Shown: piece after piece, positions 17,280 to 26,241 of the stretch | Layout of the letters: each line of letters starts with the position of its first letter | Numbering within the stretch: the first letter of the stretch is position 1 | DNA from: Meiothermus sp. | GTDB lineage: Bacteria > Deinococcota > Deinococci > Deinococcales > Thermaceae | NCBI RefSeq assembly: GCF_026004075.1 | Contig: NZ_BPIK01000001.1 | Span: 1,094,041-1,158,040, forward strand | Length of the DNA: 64,000 nucleotides | Direction of reading: 5' to 3' | Made by a program: the position numbers and the translations under genes | Notes under the pieces: model-generated | Databases searched by the model: none | What the model saw: only the letters and a program-made list of their open reading frames with translations | What the model was told of the DNA's origin: nothing

Positions 17280-18262
17280 AGAAGGTTGTTGCCCTGCTGA
17301 CCCTGCTATTTTCCTTTGCCCTGGCTCAAGCCCAGACCCTGACCCTCGAGGCCGCGCTATCCAAAGCCACCGTGCAGGCCCCGGTGGTGGCGGCCAAGGC
17401 CGAGCTCGACGATGCCACTGCCAACCTGCAAAGGGTGCTGTCCGACCCCTTGCTAACCCGCCCCAGCCGCGTACAGGCCGAGCAGCGTGCGGCGCTGGCC
17501 CAGGCCAGCTACGAGCGCGCCCTGGCCCAGGCCCAGAGCAGCATTGTGGGGGCCTATGCCCAGGTGCTCGAGGCCCAGGTGCAGGTGCGTCTGGCCCAGA
17601 AGGCCCTCGAGGTCGCGGCCCGCGGCCTGGAAGTTGCCCAGATTCGCCAGCGCAACGGCTCGGGTACAGCCCTGGATGTGCGCAACGCCCAAAACCGCGT
17701 AGACGACGCCCGCAGCAACGCCAGCCGGGCCGAGAACGGCCTGGCCCTGGCCCAGGCCTCGCTGAGGAGCCTGGTGGGGGCGTTTGGAACCCTGGCCCCC
17801 CTGCCCAACCCGCCTGCTTTGCCCGAGGCCAGCGTGGTACAGGGGCTTTTGGGCAAGAACCCCGATGTGCTGCAGGCCCGTCAGCGGGCCGAGCTGGCCC
17901 AGCTTCAGGTTGAACTGCTCGACCCCAGCTATGCGGCCCGGGCCGAGATTGACGCGGCCAGGTCGCGGGCCGAGCAGGCCGTGGCCGGCGCGCGAGAAAT
18001 TGAGCGCGGCCTGGCTTTACAGTACGACTCGCTTTTACAAAACCTGCAGGCCGCGGCCCGCACCCTCTCGGTGCAGCAGGCAGCCCTGGCGAATGCCCGC
18101 GAAGCCCTGGCCAACGACAAAAAGCGCCTGGATGCGGGGCTGATTAGCCAGGTGGCTTACCTTCAGACCGAGCTTTCTTTCATCCAGGCCGAGCTGGCAG
18201 CCCAGCAAGCCCTGGGCAACTACTTCCGGGCCTACTACAGCCTGCTGGCGGGAGGTCGCTGA
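17276..18262 (+). CDS. TolC-family outer-membrane efflux protein (second copy)
   Basis: Predicted 328-residue secreted coiled-coil protein with signal peptide MKKVVALLTLLFSFALAQA. It has the same heptad-rich pattern as the gene before it but is about 110 residues shorter than a usual TolC monomer and lacks part of one hairpin. It overlaps its neighbours on both sides (ATGA at each end). It may form mixed channels with the first copy or act as a periplasmic helper; this is inference. Confidence 0.8.
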   Translation: MKKVVALLTLLFSFALAQAQTLTLEAALSKATVQAPVVAAKAELDDATANLQRVLSDPLLTRPSRVQAEQRAALAQASYERALAQAQSSIVGAYAQVLEAQVQVRLAQKALEVAARGLEVAQIRQRNGSGTALDVRNAQNRVDDARSNASRAENGLALAQASLRSLVGAFGTLAPLPNPPALPEASVVQGLLGKNPDVLQARQRAELAQLQVELLDPSYAARAEIDAARSRAEQAVAGAREIERGLALQYDSLLQNLQAAARTLSVQQAALANAREALANDKKRLDAGLISQVAYLQTELSFIQAELAAQQALGNYFRAYYSLLAGGR

Positions 18263-19476
18263 TGAACGCTTATCGAACCTGGGTCTGGCTGGGCGTGACC
18301 GTGCTGCTGTTGGCTGGATGTGGTCCGCGCCGTGCGGCGCCCAGCGAAAGCCCGGCTCAGGCCGAAACCGCCCCACGCACCACCAAGGTGCGGGTGGTGC
18401 AGCCGGAGCAGGGAATACTCACGGCGGTGCGCACCGCCGGGGCCACTGTTTCGCCGGCCCGCGAAAGCCAGGTGGGGGCCACGGCCTCGGGCAAGGTGCT
18501 CGAGGTGCGGGTGGCCGAGGGGAGCCGGGTGGCCCAGGGGCAGGTGGTGCTGCGCCTCGACCCGGCCAACGCCCAGATTGCCCTGCGCAACGCCGAGCTG
18601 GCCGTGCAGCAGGCCCAGGTGAACCTCGAGCGGGCCCAGCGCTCGACCTCGGGCTCCCTGGCCCCTCTGCAGGCCAGCCTGGAATCGGCTCAGGCCAACC
18701 TTCAGGTGGCCGAGCGGCGCTACCGAGAGGGTAAACAGCTGTTCCAGGCTGGGGCCATTGCCCAGGTGGAGCTGACCGGCCTCGAGGCCGCCTACAACCA
18801 GGCCAAGGCCGCCTTCGACAACGCCCGCGAGAACCTGGCCCGTGCCCAGCGGGCCTCCAGCGAAGACCTGGCCCTGCTGCGCTTGCAGGTGCAGCAAGCT
18901 CAGAACCAGCTCAACCAGGCCCGGCGGGCGGTGGCCGATACCGAGGTAAAAGCCCCCTTTGCGGGTGTGGTGGCCGAGATATTTGTGAACCCAGGCGAGT
19001 TTGTGAGCGCCGGGCAGCGCGCGTTCAGGCTGGCCGATACCTCGAGGCTCGAGGCCAGCTTCCGCCTGCCCCCCGAGGAGGCCGCCTCCCTGCCGCTTGG
19101 TAGCAAGCTCGAGCTGCTCTATGGCGGTCGCAGCTACCCCGCTACCGTTCGCAAAAGTAGCAAGGTGCCCGGCACCGACCGGCTCGTCGAGCTGACCGCG
19201 CAGGTGGAGGGCGACCTGCCCCCCGGTGCCAGCGCACAGGTGCGGTATACCCTCAGCCTGGCCCAGGGCAGCCTGCTACCCGCCGGGGCCCTGCGCACCG
19301 AGGGCCGCAGCACCTATGTATTCGTGGTGCAGGGGGGCAAGGCCGTGCGCACCCCGGTACGGGTGCTGGGCGATACAGGGACGCGCGTAGCGGTGGAAGG
19401 GGTGAGCGGTGGGCCGGTGGTGTTCCCGGTGCCCTCGAGCCTCAGCGACGGCGATGCAGTGGAGGTGGTGCAGTGA
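18262..19476 (+). CDS. RND efflux periplasmic adaptor lipoprotein
   Basis: Predicted 404-residue membrane fusion protein. The lipobox LLAGC gives a lipid-anchored Cys at about residue 20. The first lipoyl half is near residues 60-100 (ASGKVLEVRVAEGSRVAQGQVVLRLD), then a long alpha-hairpin (105-220), the second lipoyl half (VKAPFAGVVAEIFVNPGEFVSAG) and the beta-barrel and proximal domains. It links the RND pump to the TolC-like proteins. A 61-base gap precedes the pump gene. Confidence 0.93.
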   Translation: MNAYRTWVWLGVTVLLLAGCGPRRAAPSESPAQAETAPRTTKVRVVQPEQGILTAVRTAGATVSPARESQVGATASGKVLEVRVAEGSRVAQGQVVLRLDPANAQIALRNAELAVQQAQVNLERAQRSTSGSLAPLQASLESAQANLQVAERRYREGKQLFQAGAIAQVELTGLEAAYNQAKAAFDNARENLARAQRASSEDLALLRLQVQQAQNQLNQARRAVADTEVKAPFAGVVAEIFVNPGEFVSAGQRAFRLADTSRLEASFRLPPEEAASLPLGSKLELLYGGRSYPATVRKSSKVPGTDRLVELTAQVEGDLPPGASAQVRYTLSLAQGSLLPAGALRTEGRSTYVFVVQGGKAVRTPVRVLGDTGTRVAVEGVSGGPVVFPVPSSLSDGDAVEVVQ

Positions 19477-19537
19477 TGGCCTCCCCAACGCTGCTAGGTC
19501 AGAATAGCCCTAGCCAGAGCGCGCTTGCGAGGTGGGT

Positions 19538-22500
19538 ATGAGTCAGCCAGAACTAAAACCCCAACCCCCCGATGACAAACCCGTCAACCCGGTTATCGCG
19601 TTTTTCGTCAAGCGCTTCGTCTTTTCCACAGCGGTCTTTCTGGCGATGGTGCTCTTTGGCCTCATCTCGGGTAGCCGGGTGGGAGTAGACCTCCTGCCCC
19701 GCTTCGAGATTCCGGTGGTGGCCGTAACCACCGCCTACCCAGGGGCCGGGCCCGAGGAGGTCGAGCAGCAAATTAGCCGTCCCATCGAGGACGCGGTCTC
19801 TACCCTTTCGGGCCTCGACCTGATCGCCTCGCTCTCGGGCGAGGGCTTCTCCCAGGTGATCGTTTCCTTCGAGTTTGGCCAGGACATCAACCGGGTAGCC
19901 ACCGATGTTTCACAGCGGGTGGCGGCCGTGCGGGGGCAGTTGCCGCGCGAGGCCCAGGCCCCGGTGGTGCAGCGCTTCGACCCCGGCGCGGCGCCCATTC
20001 TCTTCATTGCGCTCTCGGCGGATGGGCGCGATTTGCGTGAGGTGGCCAAGTACGCCAACGACGTGCTCAAACCCCGCCTGCAGCTCGTCACCGGCGTAGC
20101 CGATGTGCAGGTACAGGGGGCCCCCGAGCGGCAGGTGCAGGTCTTGCTCGACCCCTACAGGGTGGCTTCCTACAACCTATCTCCAGCCCAGGTGGTGGGG
20201 GCCATTCAGGCCTCGGCCCTGGCCGTGCCTGCCGGAACCCAGAGCGACCAGGGGCAGCGCCTGCTCTTCACCCTGCGCAACACCCCCACCACCCCCGAGG
20301 AGGTGGGCAACATTCTGGTAGACCCGGCCCGCGGCCTGCGGGTGCGGGATCTGGGTGTGGTGCGCGATGCCCAGGCCGAACCCACCCGCCTGACCCGCCT
20401 GAACGGCCAGCCGGTGATACCGCTGGCGGTGCGCAAAACCCCCGACTCCAACGCGGTGGCAGTTGCCCAGGGCATCAAGCGAACCCTGCAGGAGGCCCGG
20501 CTGCCGCAAGGTTACCAGGCCCGCATCGTGGGCGATACCACCACCTTCATCGAAAACACCGTCAACGACACCTTCCGCGAGGTGTTGCTGGTGGCCGCCA
20601 TCGTCTCTTTTATCACCCTGATCTTCCTGGGCAAGCTCAATTCGGTTTTTAGCGTGGTGCTGGCGATTCCCATCACCATGTCGGGGGCCTTGATTGTGTT
20701 TGGCCTGCTGGGCTTCACCTTCAACGTGATTAGCCTGCTGGCCATCATTGTGGCGGTAGGCATCGTGGTAGACGACTCCATCGTGCTTTCGGAGAACATC
20801 GAACGCTACCGCCAGATGGGCTACGACAACCTGCAGGCCGTGCTCAAGGGCTCCACCGAGGTGCTCTCGGCGGTCTCGGCGGCCACCCTCTCGCTTCTGG
20901 CAGTCTTCCTGCCCATCAGCTTTCTGCCGGGAATCATCGGTGAGTTCTTCCGGCAGTTCGGCATCGTGCTGGCCGCGGCCATCGCGGTGAGCTGGCTCGA
21001 GGCCCTCTTCTTCCTCACGGTGCGGCTGGCCTACTTCCCCGACCCCGAACCCCCCACCTGGCGGCAGCTCGGCCAGCGGCTCTTGGGCCTGGGCCAGGAT
21101 CTGCGCTGGGGTTTAAGGCTGCATGTGTACCAGCAGCCCGACCTGAGCCCCGCCCGCCGGCTGCTCAACATCCTGATTACGCCCCTGACCCTGCTGCTGG
21201 CCCCGTTGCGCTGGCTGTTCTCGATGGTGTTTGGCCTGGCTGGTGCTATCACGGGTAGCCTGCACGGGGTTTCCGAGGGCGTTTTCCTGACCCTGCGCGA
21301 GCTTTACGCACGCAGCCTGGCCGCGGCCCTGAAGCAAAGCGGCCTGGTGCTGCTGGTGGGGCTGGGCTTCTTCCTGAGCATCGGCTACGTGGCCCCCAAG
21401 ATCCCCTTCAACTTCACCGCTAAAAACGACAACGGGCAGATGAACGTAGACCTGGTGCTCCCCAAGGGCACCGCCCTGTCCGAGACCGACGCCCTGGTGC
21501 GCCGTCTGGAGGCCTGGCTGCTGGCCCGCCCCGAGGTGAAAGCCGCGCTCAACACCGTGGGTAGCTCACAAAACGTTTTGGGTGCAGGCAACCCCGAACG
21601 GGCCCGTATCGTGGTTGAGCTGGTGGGCAAAGAGGAGCGCCAGGACGTCTACGACCTGCTGCCCATCTACCGCGAGGCCCTTCAAAAGCTACTGGCCGAC
21701 CGGCCCGAGGCCGACCTGCGCGTAACCGTGCCGGAAGGGGGGCCTGGTGGGGCCGCCGACCTGCAGTTCACCCTGACTGCACCGACCCCCGCGCTGCTGG
21801 CCGAAAAGAACCGGCAGGCCCTCGAGGTCATGCGCAGCCTGCCTTACCTGATCGACGTGCGGAGCAGCCTCGAGGAGACCGCGACCGAGCGGGTGTTGAT
21901 TCCCGACCCCAACAAACTCGTCGGCACCGGCCTCACCCCCAACGACCTGGCCCAGACCCTGCGTATCTACAACGCCGGTACCGAGGCAGGCAATGTGCGC
22001 TCGGGTGGTGACGATATTCCCATCGTGGTTCGAGCTGACCCCCGCTTCGTGCCCGACCAGTCCAGTCTGCTTTCGCTGCCGGTTGCCGCGCCCGCTTTGC
22101 GGAGTACCCTGCCCATCGGCAGCCTGGGACAGTTTGAAAACCGCCAGACCCCGGCGCAGCTTTCCCGCACCAACCAGGCTTTTTCTACCGGCATTAACGC
22201 CAACCGGGCTCCCAATGCCGAAATTGGCACCTTCCAGCTATCCAGCCTGGTGCGCCAGGAACTGGAGAAAGCCGGGGTTTTTACTGACGGCGTGCAACTG
22301 GAAACTCAGGGCTCCACAGCGTTTGTGGGCGACCTGGCCCGCAGCGCCCCCATCGCCTTTGGTCTGGCTCTGCTGCTCAACTTTTTGGTGATCTCGAGCC
22401 AGTTCAACACCTTCCGCTACCCCCTGTACCTGCTGCTCCCGGTGCCGCTGGCCCTGGTGGGGGCGTTCTGGTTCCTGTACTTCTTCCAGAGCGGCCTGGA

Positions 22501-22888
22501 TGTGATTTCCGTGCTTGGGGTGGTTATTCTTATTGGTCTGGTGACCAAGAACGCCATCCTGCTTTTGGACTTTGCTGTGCGGCAGGCCCGCGAAAAGCCA
22601 CTCTACGACGCGCTGGTAGAAGCCGGGCGCCTACGCCTGCGCCCCATCCTGATGACCACCCTCACGGTGCTGATGATCTCCATTCCCCTGATTGCGGCAG
22701 CAGGGGAAGGCTCGGAGTTCCGCCGCCCGCTGGGAATTATCATCCTGGGTGGGGTCTCGGTCTCGATGCTGCTGACGCTATACGTCGTACCGGCTGCATT
22801 TTACCTGTTTGAGCGACGGCGCTACGACAAAGTCCGCAAGGAAAAGGAACAGGAGCCTGTGAGCGCAGCCCCGGCCCTCGCCGACTAG
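19538..22888 (+). CDS. RND-family efflux permease
   Basis: Predicted 1116-residue inner-membrane proton antiporter of the AcrB/HAE group. Features: N-terminal span FFVKRFVFSTAVFLAMVLFG, porter domain with GPEEVEQQISRPIEDAVSTLSG, transmembrane segment IIVAVGIVVDDSIVLSENIERYRQ carrying the acidic relay residues, and a second half with VVILIGLVTKNAILLLDFA. Between the halves (about residues 505-600) is an extended loop and amphipathic stretch (TWRQLGQRLLGLGQDLRWGLRLH) longer than usual. ATG 19538 has GAGGT upstream; a GTG two codons earlier is possible. Substrate unknown. Confidence 0.94.
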   Translation: MSQPELKPQPPDDKPVNPVIAFFVKRFVFSTAVFLAMVLFGLISGSRVGVDLLPRFEIPVVAVTTAYPGAGPEEVEQQISRPIEDAVSTLSGLDLIASLSGEGFSQVIVSFEFGQDINRVATDVSQRVAAVRGQLPREAQAPVVQRFDPGAAPILFIALSADGRDLREVAKYANDVLKPRLQLVTGVADVQVQGAPERQVQVLLDPYRVASYNLSPAQVVGAIQASALAVPAGTQSDQGQRLLFTLRNTPTTPEEVGNILVDPARGLRVRDLGVVRDAQAEPTRLTRLNGQPVIPLAVRKTPDSNAVAVAQGIKRTLQEARLPQGYQARIVGDTTTFIENTVNDTFREVLLVAAIVSFITLIFLGKLNSVFSVVLAIPITMSGALIVFGLLGFTFNVISLLAIIVAVGIVVDDSIVLSENIERYRQMGYDNLQAVLKGSTEVLSAVSAATLSLLAVFLPISFLPGIIGEFFRQFGIVLAAAIAVSWLEALFFLTVRLAYFPDPEPPTWRQLGQRLLGLGQDLRWGLRLHVYQQPDLSPARRLLNILITPLTLLLAPLRWLFSMVFGLAGAITGSLHGVSEGVFLTLRELYARSLAAALKQSGLVLLVGLGFFLSIGYVAPKIPFNFTAKNDNGQMNVDLVLPKGTALSETDALVRRLEAWLLARPEVKAALNTVGSSQNVLGAGNPERARIVVELVGKEERQDVYDLLPIYREALQKLLADRPEADLRVTVPEGGPGGAADLQFTLTAPTPALLAEKNRQALEVMRSLPYLIDVRSSLEETATERVLIPDPNKLVGTGLTPNDLAQTLRIYNAGTEAGNVRSGGDDIPIVVRADPRFVPDQSSLLSLPVAAPALRSTLPIGSLGQFENRQTPAQLSRTNQAFSTGINANRAPNAEIGTFQLSSLVRQELEKAGVFTDGVQLETQGSTAFVGDLARSAPIAFGLALLLNFLVISSQFNTFRYPLYLLLPVPLALVGAFWFLYFFQSGLDVISVLGVVILIGLVTKNAILLLDFAVRQAREKPLYDALVEAGRLRLRPILMTTLTVLMISIPLIAAAGEGSEFRRPLGIIILGGVSVSMLLTLYVVPAAFYLFERRRYDKVRKEKEQEPVSAAPALAD

Positions 22889-23006
22889 GGGGTTGTTGTC
22901 CAGGTGCGTGAGAGGGCCTGTATTCTGCAATCTAGACGCCAGGCGGGTATGCTCTACCGAGCAGCCCGCTTGGTGGGTGCACTTAGAATAAAAAAGTTGG
23001 CTGTTT

Positions 23007-23750
23007 ATGGGTAAACAACGTGTTTTTTGGCTGGTTTTTCTGGGTGGGTTGCTGCTATTCGCCAGTGCCACGGTCTGGTACACCCAGCGGGCCCTGACCC
23101 CTTATCCGCCGGCCCAGGCCGCGCTCGAGGCCCTGGTCTCGGACGCCGGGATACGGGTGCTGGAGACCCCTTACGGTTGGGTTTTTATCCCCCAGGGGGC
23201 CATCAAAGGGGGCCTGGCCTTTTATCCGGGCGGGCTGGTGGAACCCCAGGCCTATGCGCCAGTTTTGCGCATGATTGCAGCTGGGGGTTATCGGGTGGCC
23301 CTGCTGCGTGTGCGCTTCAACCTGGCCGTTACCGAGCAGGGCAAAGCCCGACAAGCCATCGCCGAGGCTTCCACGCTCCCGTGGGCGGTGGGAGGGCATA
23401 GCCTGGGTGGCGTGGTGGCTTCCAACTTTGCCCAGAGCAACCCGGAGGTCAGGGCGCTGGTTATGTGGGCCGCGTATCCCCAGAACGACCTTTCAGGGAA
23501 AGATCTGCCCACCCTGGCCTTATTTGGCGAACTCGATGGAGTAATTCGAGCAGAACAGCTCGAGGCCAGTCTAAGCAAGTTTCCCAAAAATACCCAAACA
23601 GAGACCGTTCCCGGCCTCAACCATGCTGGATTTGGGGCCTATGGCCCCCAGCGGGGAGATCGACCGGCCACCATTCCTGCTGAAGAGGGCTGGCGACGGG
23701 TAGCCCAGAGAACCCTGGACTTCCTGGAGAAAAATCTGGTCAACCCCTAA
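23007..23750 (+). CDS. Membrane-anchored alpha/beta hydrolase
   Basis: Predicted 247-residue protein with an N-terminal membrane anchor or signal (VFWLVFLGGLLLFASATVWY). The nucleophile elbow GHSLGG is near residue 130, an acidic residue in FGELDG near 177 and a histidine in GLNHAGFG near 206, the order expected of a Ser-Asp-His triad. The GGLVEPQAYAPVLRMIAAGGYRVALLRV block places it in the alpha/beta hydrolase fold. It probably acts outside the cytoplasm. The substrate cannot be told. Confidence 0.85.
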   Translation: MGKQRVFWLVFLGGLLLFASATVWYTQRALTPYPPAQAALEALVSDAGIRVLETPYGWVFIPQGAIKGGLAFYPGGLVEPQAYAPVLRMIAAGGYRVALLRVRFNLAVTEQGKARQAIAEASTLPWAVGGHSLGGVVASNFAQSNPEVRALVMWAAYPQNDLSGKDLPTLALFGELDGVIRAEQLEASLSKFPKNTQTETVPGLNHAGFGAYGPQRGDRPATIPAEEGWRRVAQRTLDFLEKNLVNP

Positions 23751-23796
23751 GGCCGGGTATCCCACATCAACCGAATGCGCCTTATCATGGGGCGGT

Positions 23797-25239
23797 ATGC
23801 TGGCGCACGAAATTGTGGAGGATATTCAGTCTGGTCGGGTTTCGCCCCGTGAGGTGGTGGCAACAGGTTTGCAGCGCATCGCGCGGCTCGAGCCCCATCT
23901 CCATGCTTTGATCCGCTTGAATCCCCAAGCCGAGCAAGAAGCTGCCCGAGCTGAGGAGCGACTCGCCCGCGGTGAGCACCTACCCCTGGCTGGGGTTCCA
24001 GTTGTCCTGAAGGACAACATCTGTACCCAGGGTCTGGAGACGACCTGTGGCTCAAAAATGCTGGCCTCTTTTGTGCCACCCTACAGTGCGACCGTGGTGG
24101 AAAAACTGCGTCAGGCTGGGGCTGTTGTGGTAGGGAAGGCTAACATGGACGAGTTTGCCATGGGCTCATCCACCGAGTATTCGGCGTTTGGCCCTACTCG
24201 AAACCCCTGGGATTTGGAGCGGGTACCCGGCGGTACCTCCGGCGGTTCGGCGGCTGCTGTGGCGGCAGACATGGCACCCCTGGCACTGGGAACCGACACC
24301 GGGGGAAGCGTGCGTCAGCCAGCTGCGCTGTGTGGGGTGTATGGTTTCAAACCCACCTACGGCCGGATCTCACGCTACGGCGTGGTGGCAACAGCCAGCA
24401 GCCTGGATCAGGTGGGTACCATGGCCCGCTCGATACGGGATCTGGCGCTGCTAAGCGAGGCAGTAAGCGGTTACGACCCTATGGACAGCACCAGCTTGGA
24501 GGCAAAGCCGCAGTTTATGACCGCTTTGCAAGACTCTGCCAAAGGCCTCACCATTGGTATCGTCAAAGAGGCCCTGGCCGTGGGTAATTCGGCAGGTGTC
24601 CTGGAAGCCATTGAGCGCTTTCGGAATGTAATGGAAGCCCAGGGGGTGCGTTTTGTGGAGGTTAGCCTGCCCACCCTCGAGTATGCCCTGGCTGCTTATT
24701 ACATCGTTAACACCGCGGAAATAAGCTCCAATCTTGCGCGCTACGATGGCACTTTATATGGCCTGCGGGTGCCTGCTGAAGACAGCATTGCTACCATGAT
24801 GCAAAGTCGTGAACACGGCTTTGGCCCCGAGGTGCAGCGGCGCATACTGATGGGCACTTTTGTACTATCCTCCGGATACTACGATGCGTACTACGGCAAG
24901 GCGCTCCGGGCACGGGCTAAAATCAAGGCCGACTTCGACGCGGCGTTTTCCAGGGCCGATCTCTTGCTGACTCCAACCAGCCCATTTCCAGCCTTCCGCT
25001 TCGGGGAAAAAACCGCCGACCCACTTTCGATGTACCTGGCCGACATCGACACCGTAGCCGTAAACCTAGCTGGTCTTCCCGCGATGAGCATTCCAGCAGG
25101 ATTCGAGGGTCACCTGCCGGTTGGAGTACAGCTTATTGGCAAAGCGCTGCACGACGAGCAGATTTTTACGGCAGCAAACGTATTCGAACAGGCTACCGAG
25201 CGAGTCTTTGTACGCGTGGCTAAGTTGAACGGGGTGTAA
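23797..25239 (+). CDS. gatA: Glutamyl-tRNA(Gln)/aspartyl-tRNA(Asn) amidotransferase subunit A
   Basis: Predicted 480-residue amidase-signature protein that releases ammonia from glutamine for GatCAB. The catalytic Lys72 (VVLKDN) and nucleophile Ser171 (TDTGGS) are present. The position of the usual cis-serine (first Ser of GGSSGGS) is Thr147 here (GGTSGGS). A TATCAT box ends eight bases before the ATG, consistent with a leaderless message. gatB and gatC are not next to it, which is common in this lineage. Confidence 0.93.
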   Translation: MLAHEIVEDIQSGRVSPREVVATGLQRIARLEPHLHALIRLNPQAEQEAARAEERLARGEHLPLAGVPVVLKDNICTQGLETTCGSKMLASFVPPYSATVVEKLRQAGAVVVGKANMDEFAMGSSTEYSAFGPTRNPWDLERVPGGTSGGSAAAVAADMAPLALGTDTGGSVRQPAALCGVYGFKPTYGRISRYGVVATASSLDQVGTMARSIRDLALLSEAVSGYDPMDSTSLEAKPQFMTALQDSAKGLTIGIVKEALAVGNSAGVLEAIERFRNVMEAQGVRFVEVSLPTLEYALAAYYIVNTAEISSNLARYDGTLYGLRVPAEDSIATMMQSREHGFGPEVQRRILMGTFVLSSGYYDAYYGKALRARAKIKADFDAAFSRADLLLTPTSPFPAFRFGEKTADPLSMYLADIDTVAVNLAGLPAMSIPAGFEGHLPVGVQLIGKALHDEQIFTAANVFEQATERVFVRVAKLNGV

Positions 25240-25329
25240 CCAACCACCCCTCCAGAGCTGGGAGAGGAGACTGCTTTTAATGTTATTGCGTAACGCTTAA
25301 CAGCCCTGTCATATCTGCGTAAGCTGCGG

Positions 25330-25400
25330 TATACTCCCTCCGAGACCGTGGTTTCAGTTGTGAACTTGTAGACAACATTTGTTCGCCGTTTTGGTCTCGG
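25330..25400 (+). promoter_or_regulatory. Promoter and structured 5' leader of the exonuclease gene
   Basis: TATACT (25330-25335) is a strong -10 box. The predicted transcript would start at about 25342, where a stem begins: CCGAGACC (25340-25347) pairs with GGTCTCGG (25393-25400), enclosing 45 bases that contain GTTGT (25357-25361) with ACAAC (25371-25375). The stem closes 24 bases before the coding start. This may be a regulatory leader, and I do not recognise the class. Confidence 0.45.
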
Positions 25401-25424
25401 CTATAACCTCGAGGTTTCGTGCTT

Positions 25425-26234
25425 ATGATGCACGCACCACCAAAGTCTACTTCCCAGCACATGAGCCCTACCCACTACCGTCTTTCTACCCGACTGGCCC
25501 GTCACCTACGCAGCACAGGCTGCCGCTTGCCCGAGCACGCCCTAGCTGAGCAAGTGCTGGCGACGCAGGGTCTGCCCAAAGGTTCCTGGGCCAGCGATCT
25601 GCTGAAAAGCCTGCTGGATGGACGCTTTGAACGGATCGAAACCGAAGTTGGTCTGTGGGAGTGGAAGTACGACTTTCCGGCGCGAGACGAGGCAGTGGTG
25701 GTACTGGATTTAGAGACCACTGGACTATCCCCGGATAACAACGAAATTATCGAGCTAGCCATGATTCGTTTAGAGAACGGTAGCCGCACGACCTTCGAGC
25801 GTCTGGTGAATCCGGGCACGCCAATCCCAGCCTTTATTAGCCGCCTGACCGGGATTCGCAACCAAGACGTGCGAGAAGCCGCCGATATCTACACGGTACT
25901 AAGCGAAGCCCTGCCGCTCCTGGATAACGCTACTCTGATCATTCAAAATGCAGGCTTTGACCTGGGTTTCCTTCAGCCTCGGCTCAAACGACTGGGATAC
26001 CGGCTAGATAATCCAGTTGTGGACACGATACACTGGGCCCGTAAGGCCCTGCCGGGACTCTCCAAGCGTGGACTGGATGCCCTGGCCTGGGCCTTCGATC
26101 TAGGGCCCATTGCCGGGCGACATCGTGCAATGGGAGACGTGGAAACCACGCTTCAGGTTGCACGCGAAATGTACTTCATGCTTACCGCAGGCCGTCCTAC
26201 TCCGACCAGCCAGTTGGCCTTCAGGGCCCGTTAG
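25425..26234 (+). CDS. DnaQ-like 3'-5' exonuclease (DEDDh family)
   Basis: Predicted 269-residue protein. Residues about 90-250 are the exonuclease: DLETTGLS (Exo I, Asp and Glu), the middle NAGFDLGFLQ (Exo II) and HRAMGDVETT (Exo III, the His and Asp of DEDDh). The N-terminal 80 residues look like a small helical or winged-helix domain. It could be the proofreading epsilon activity of DNA polymerase III or a repair nuclease. ATG 25425 is chosen from GAGGT upstream; a second ATG follows directly. Seven bases separate it from the next gene, so the two are probably cotranscribed. Confidence 0.88.
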   Translation: MMHAPPKSTSQHMSPTHYRLSTRLARHLRSTGCRLPEHALAEQVLATQGLPKGSWASDLLKSLLDGRFERIETEVGLWEWKYDFPARDEAVVVLDLETTGLSPDNNEIIELAMIRLENGSRTTFERLVNPGTPIPAFISRLTGIRNQDVREAADIYTVLSEALPLLDNATLIIQNAGFDLGFLQPRLKRLGYRLDNPVVDTIHWARKALPGLSKRGLDALAWAFDLGPIAGRHRAMGDVETTLQVAREMYFMLTAGRPTPTSQLAFRAR

Positions 26235-26241
26235 GAAACTT

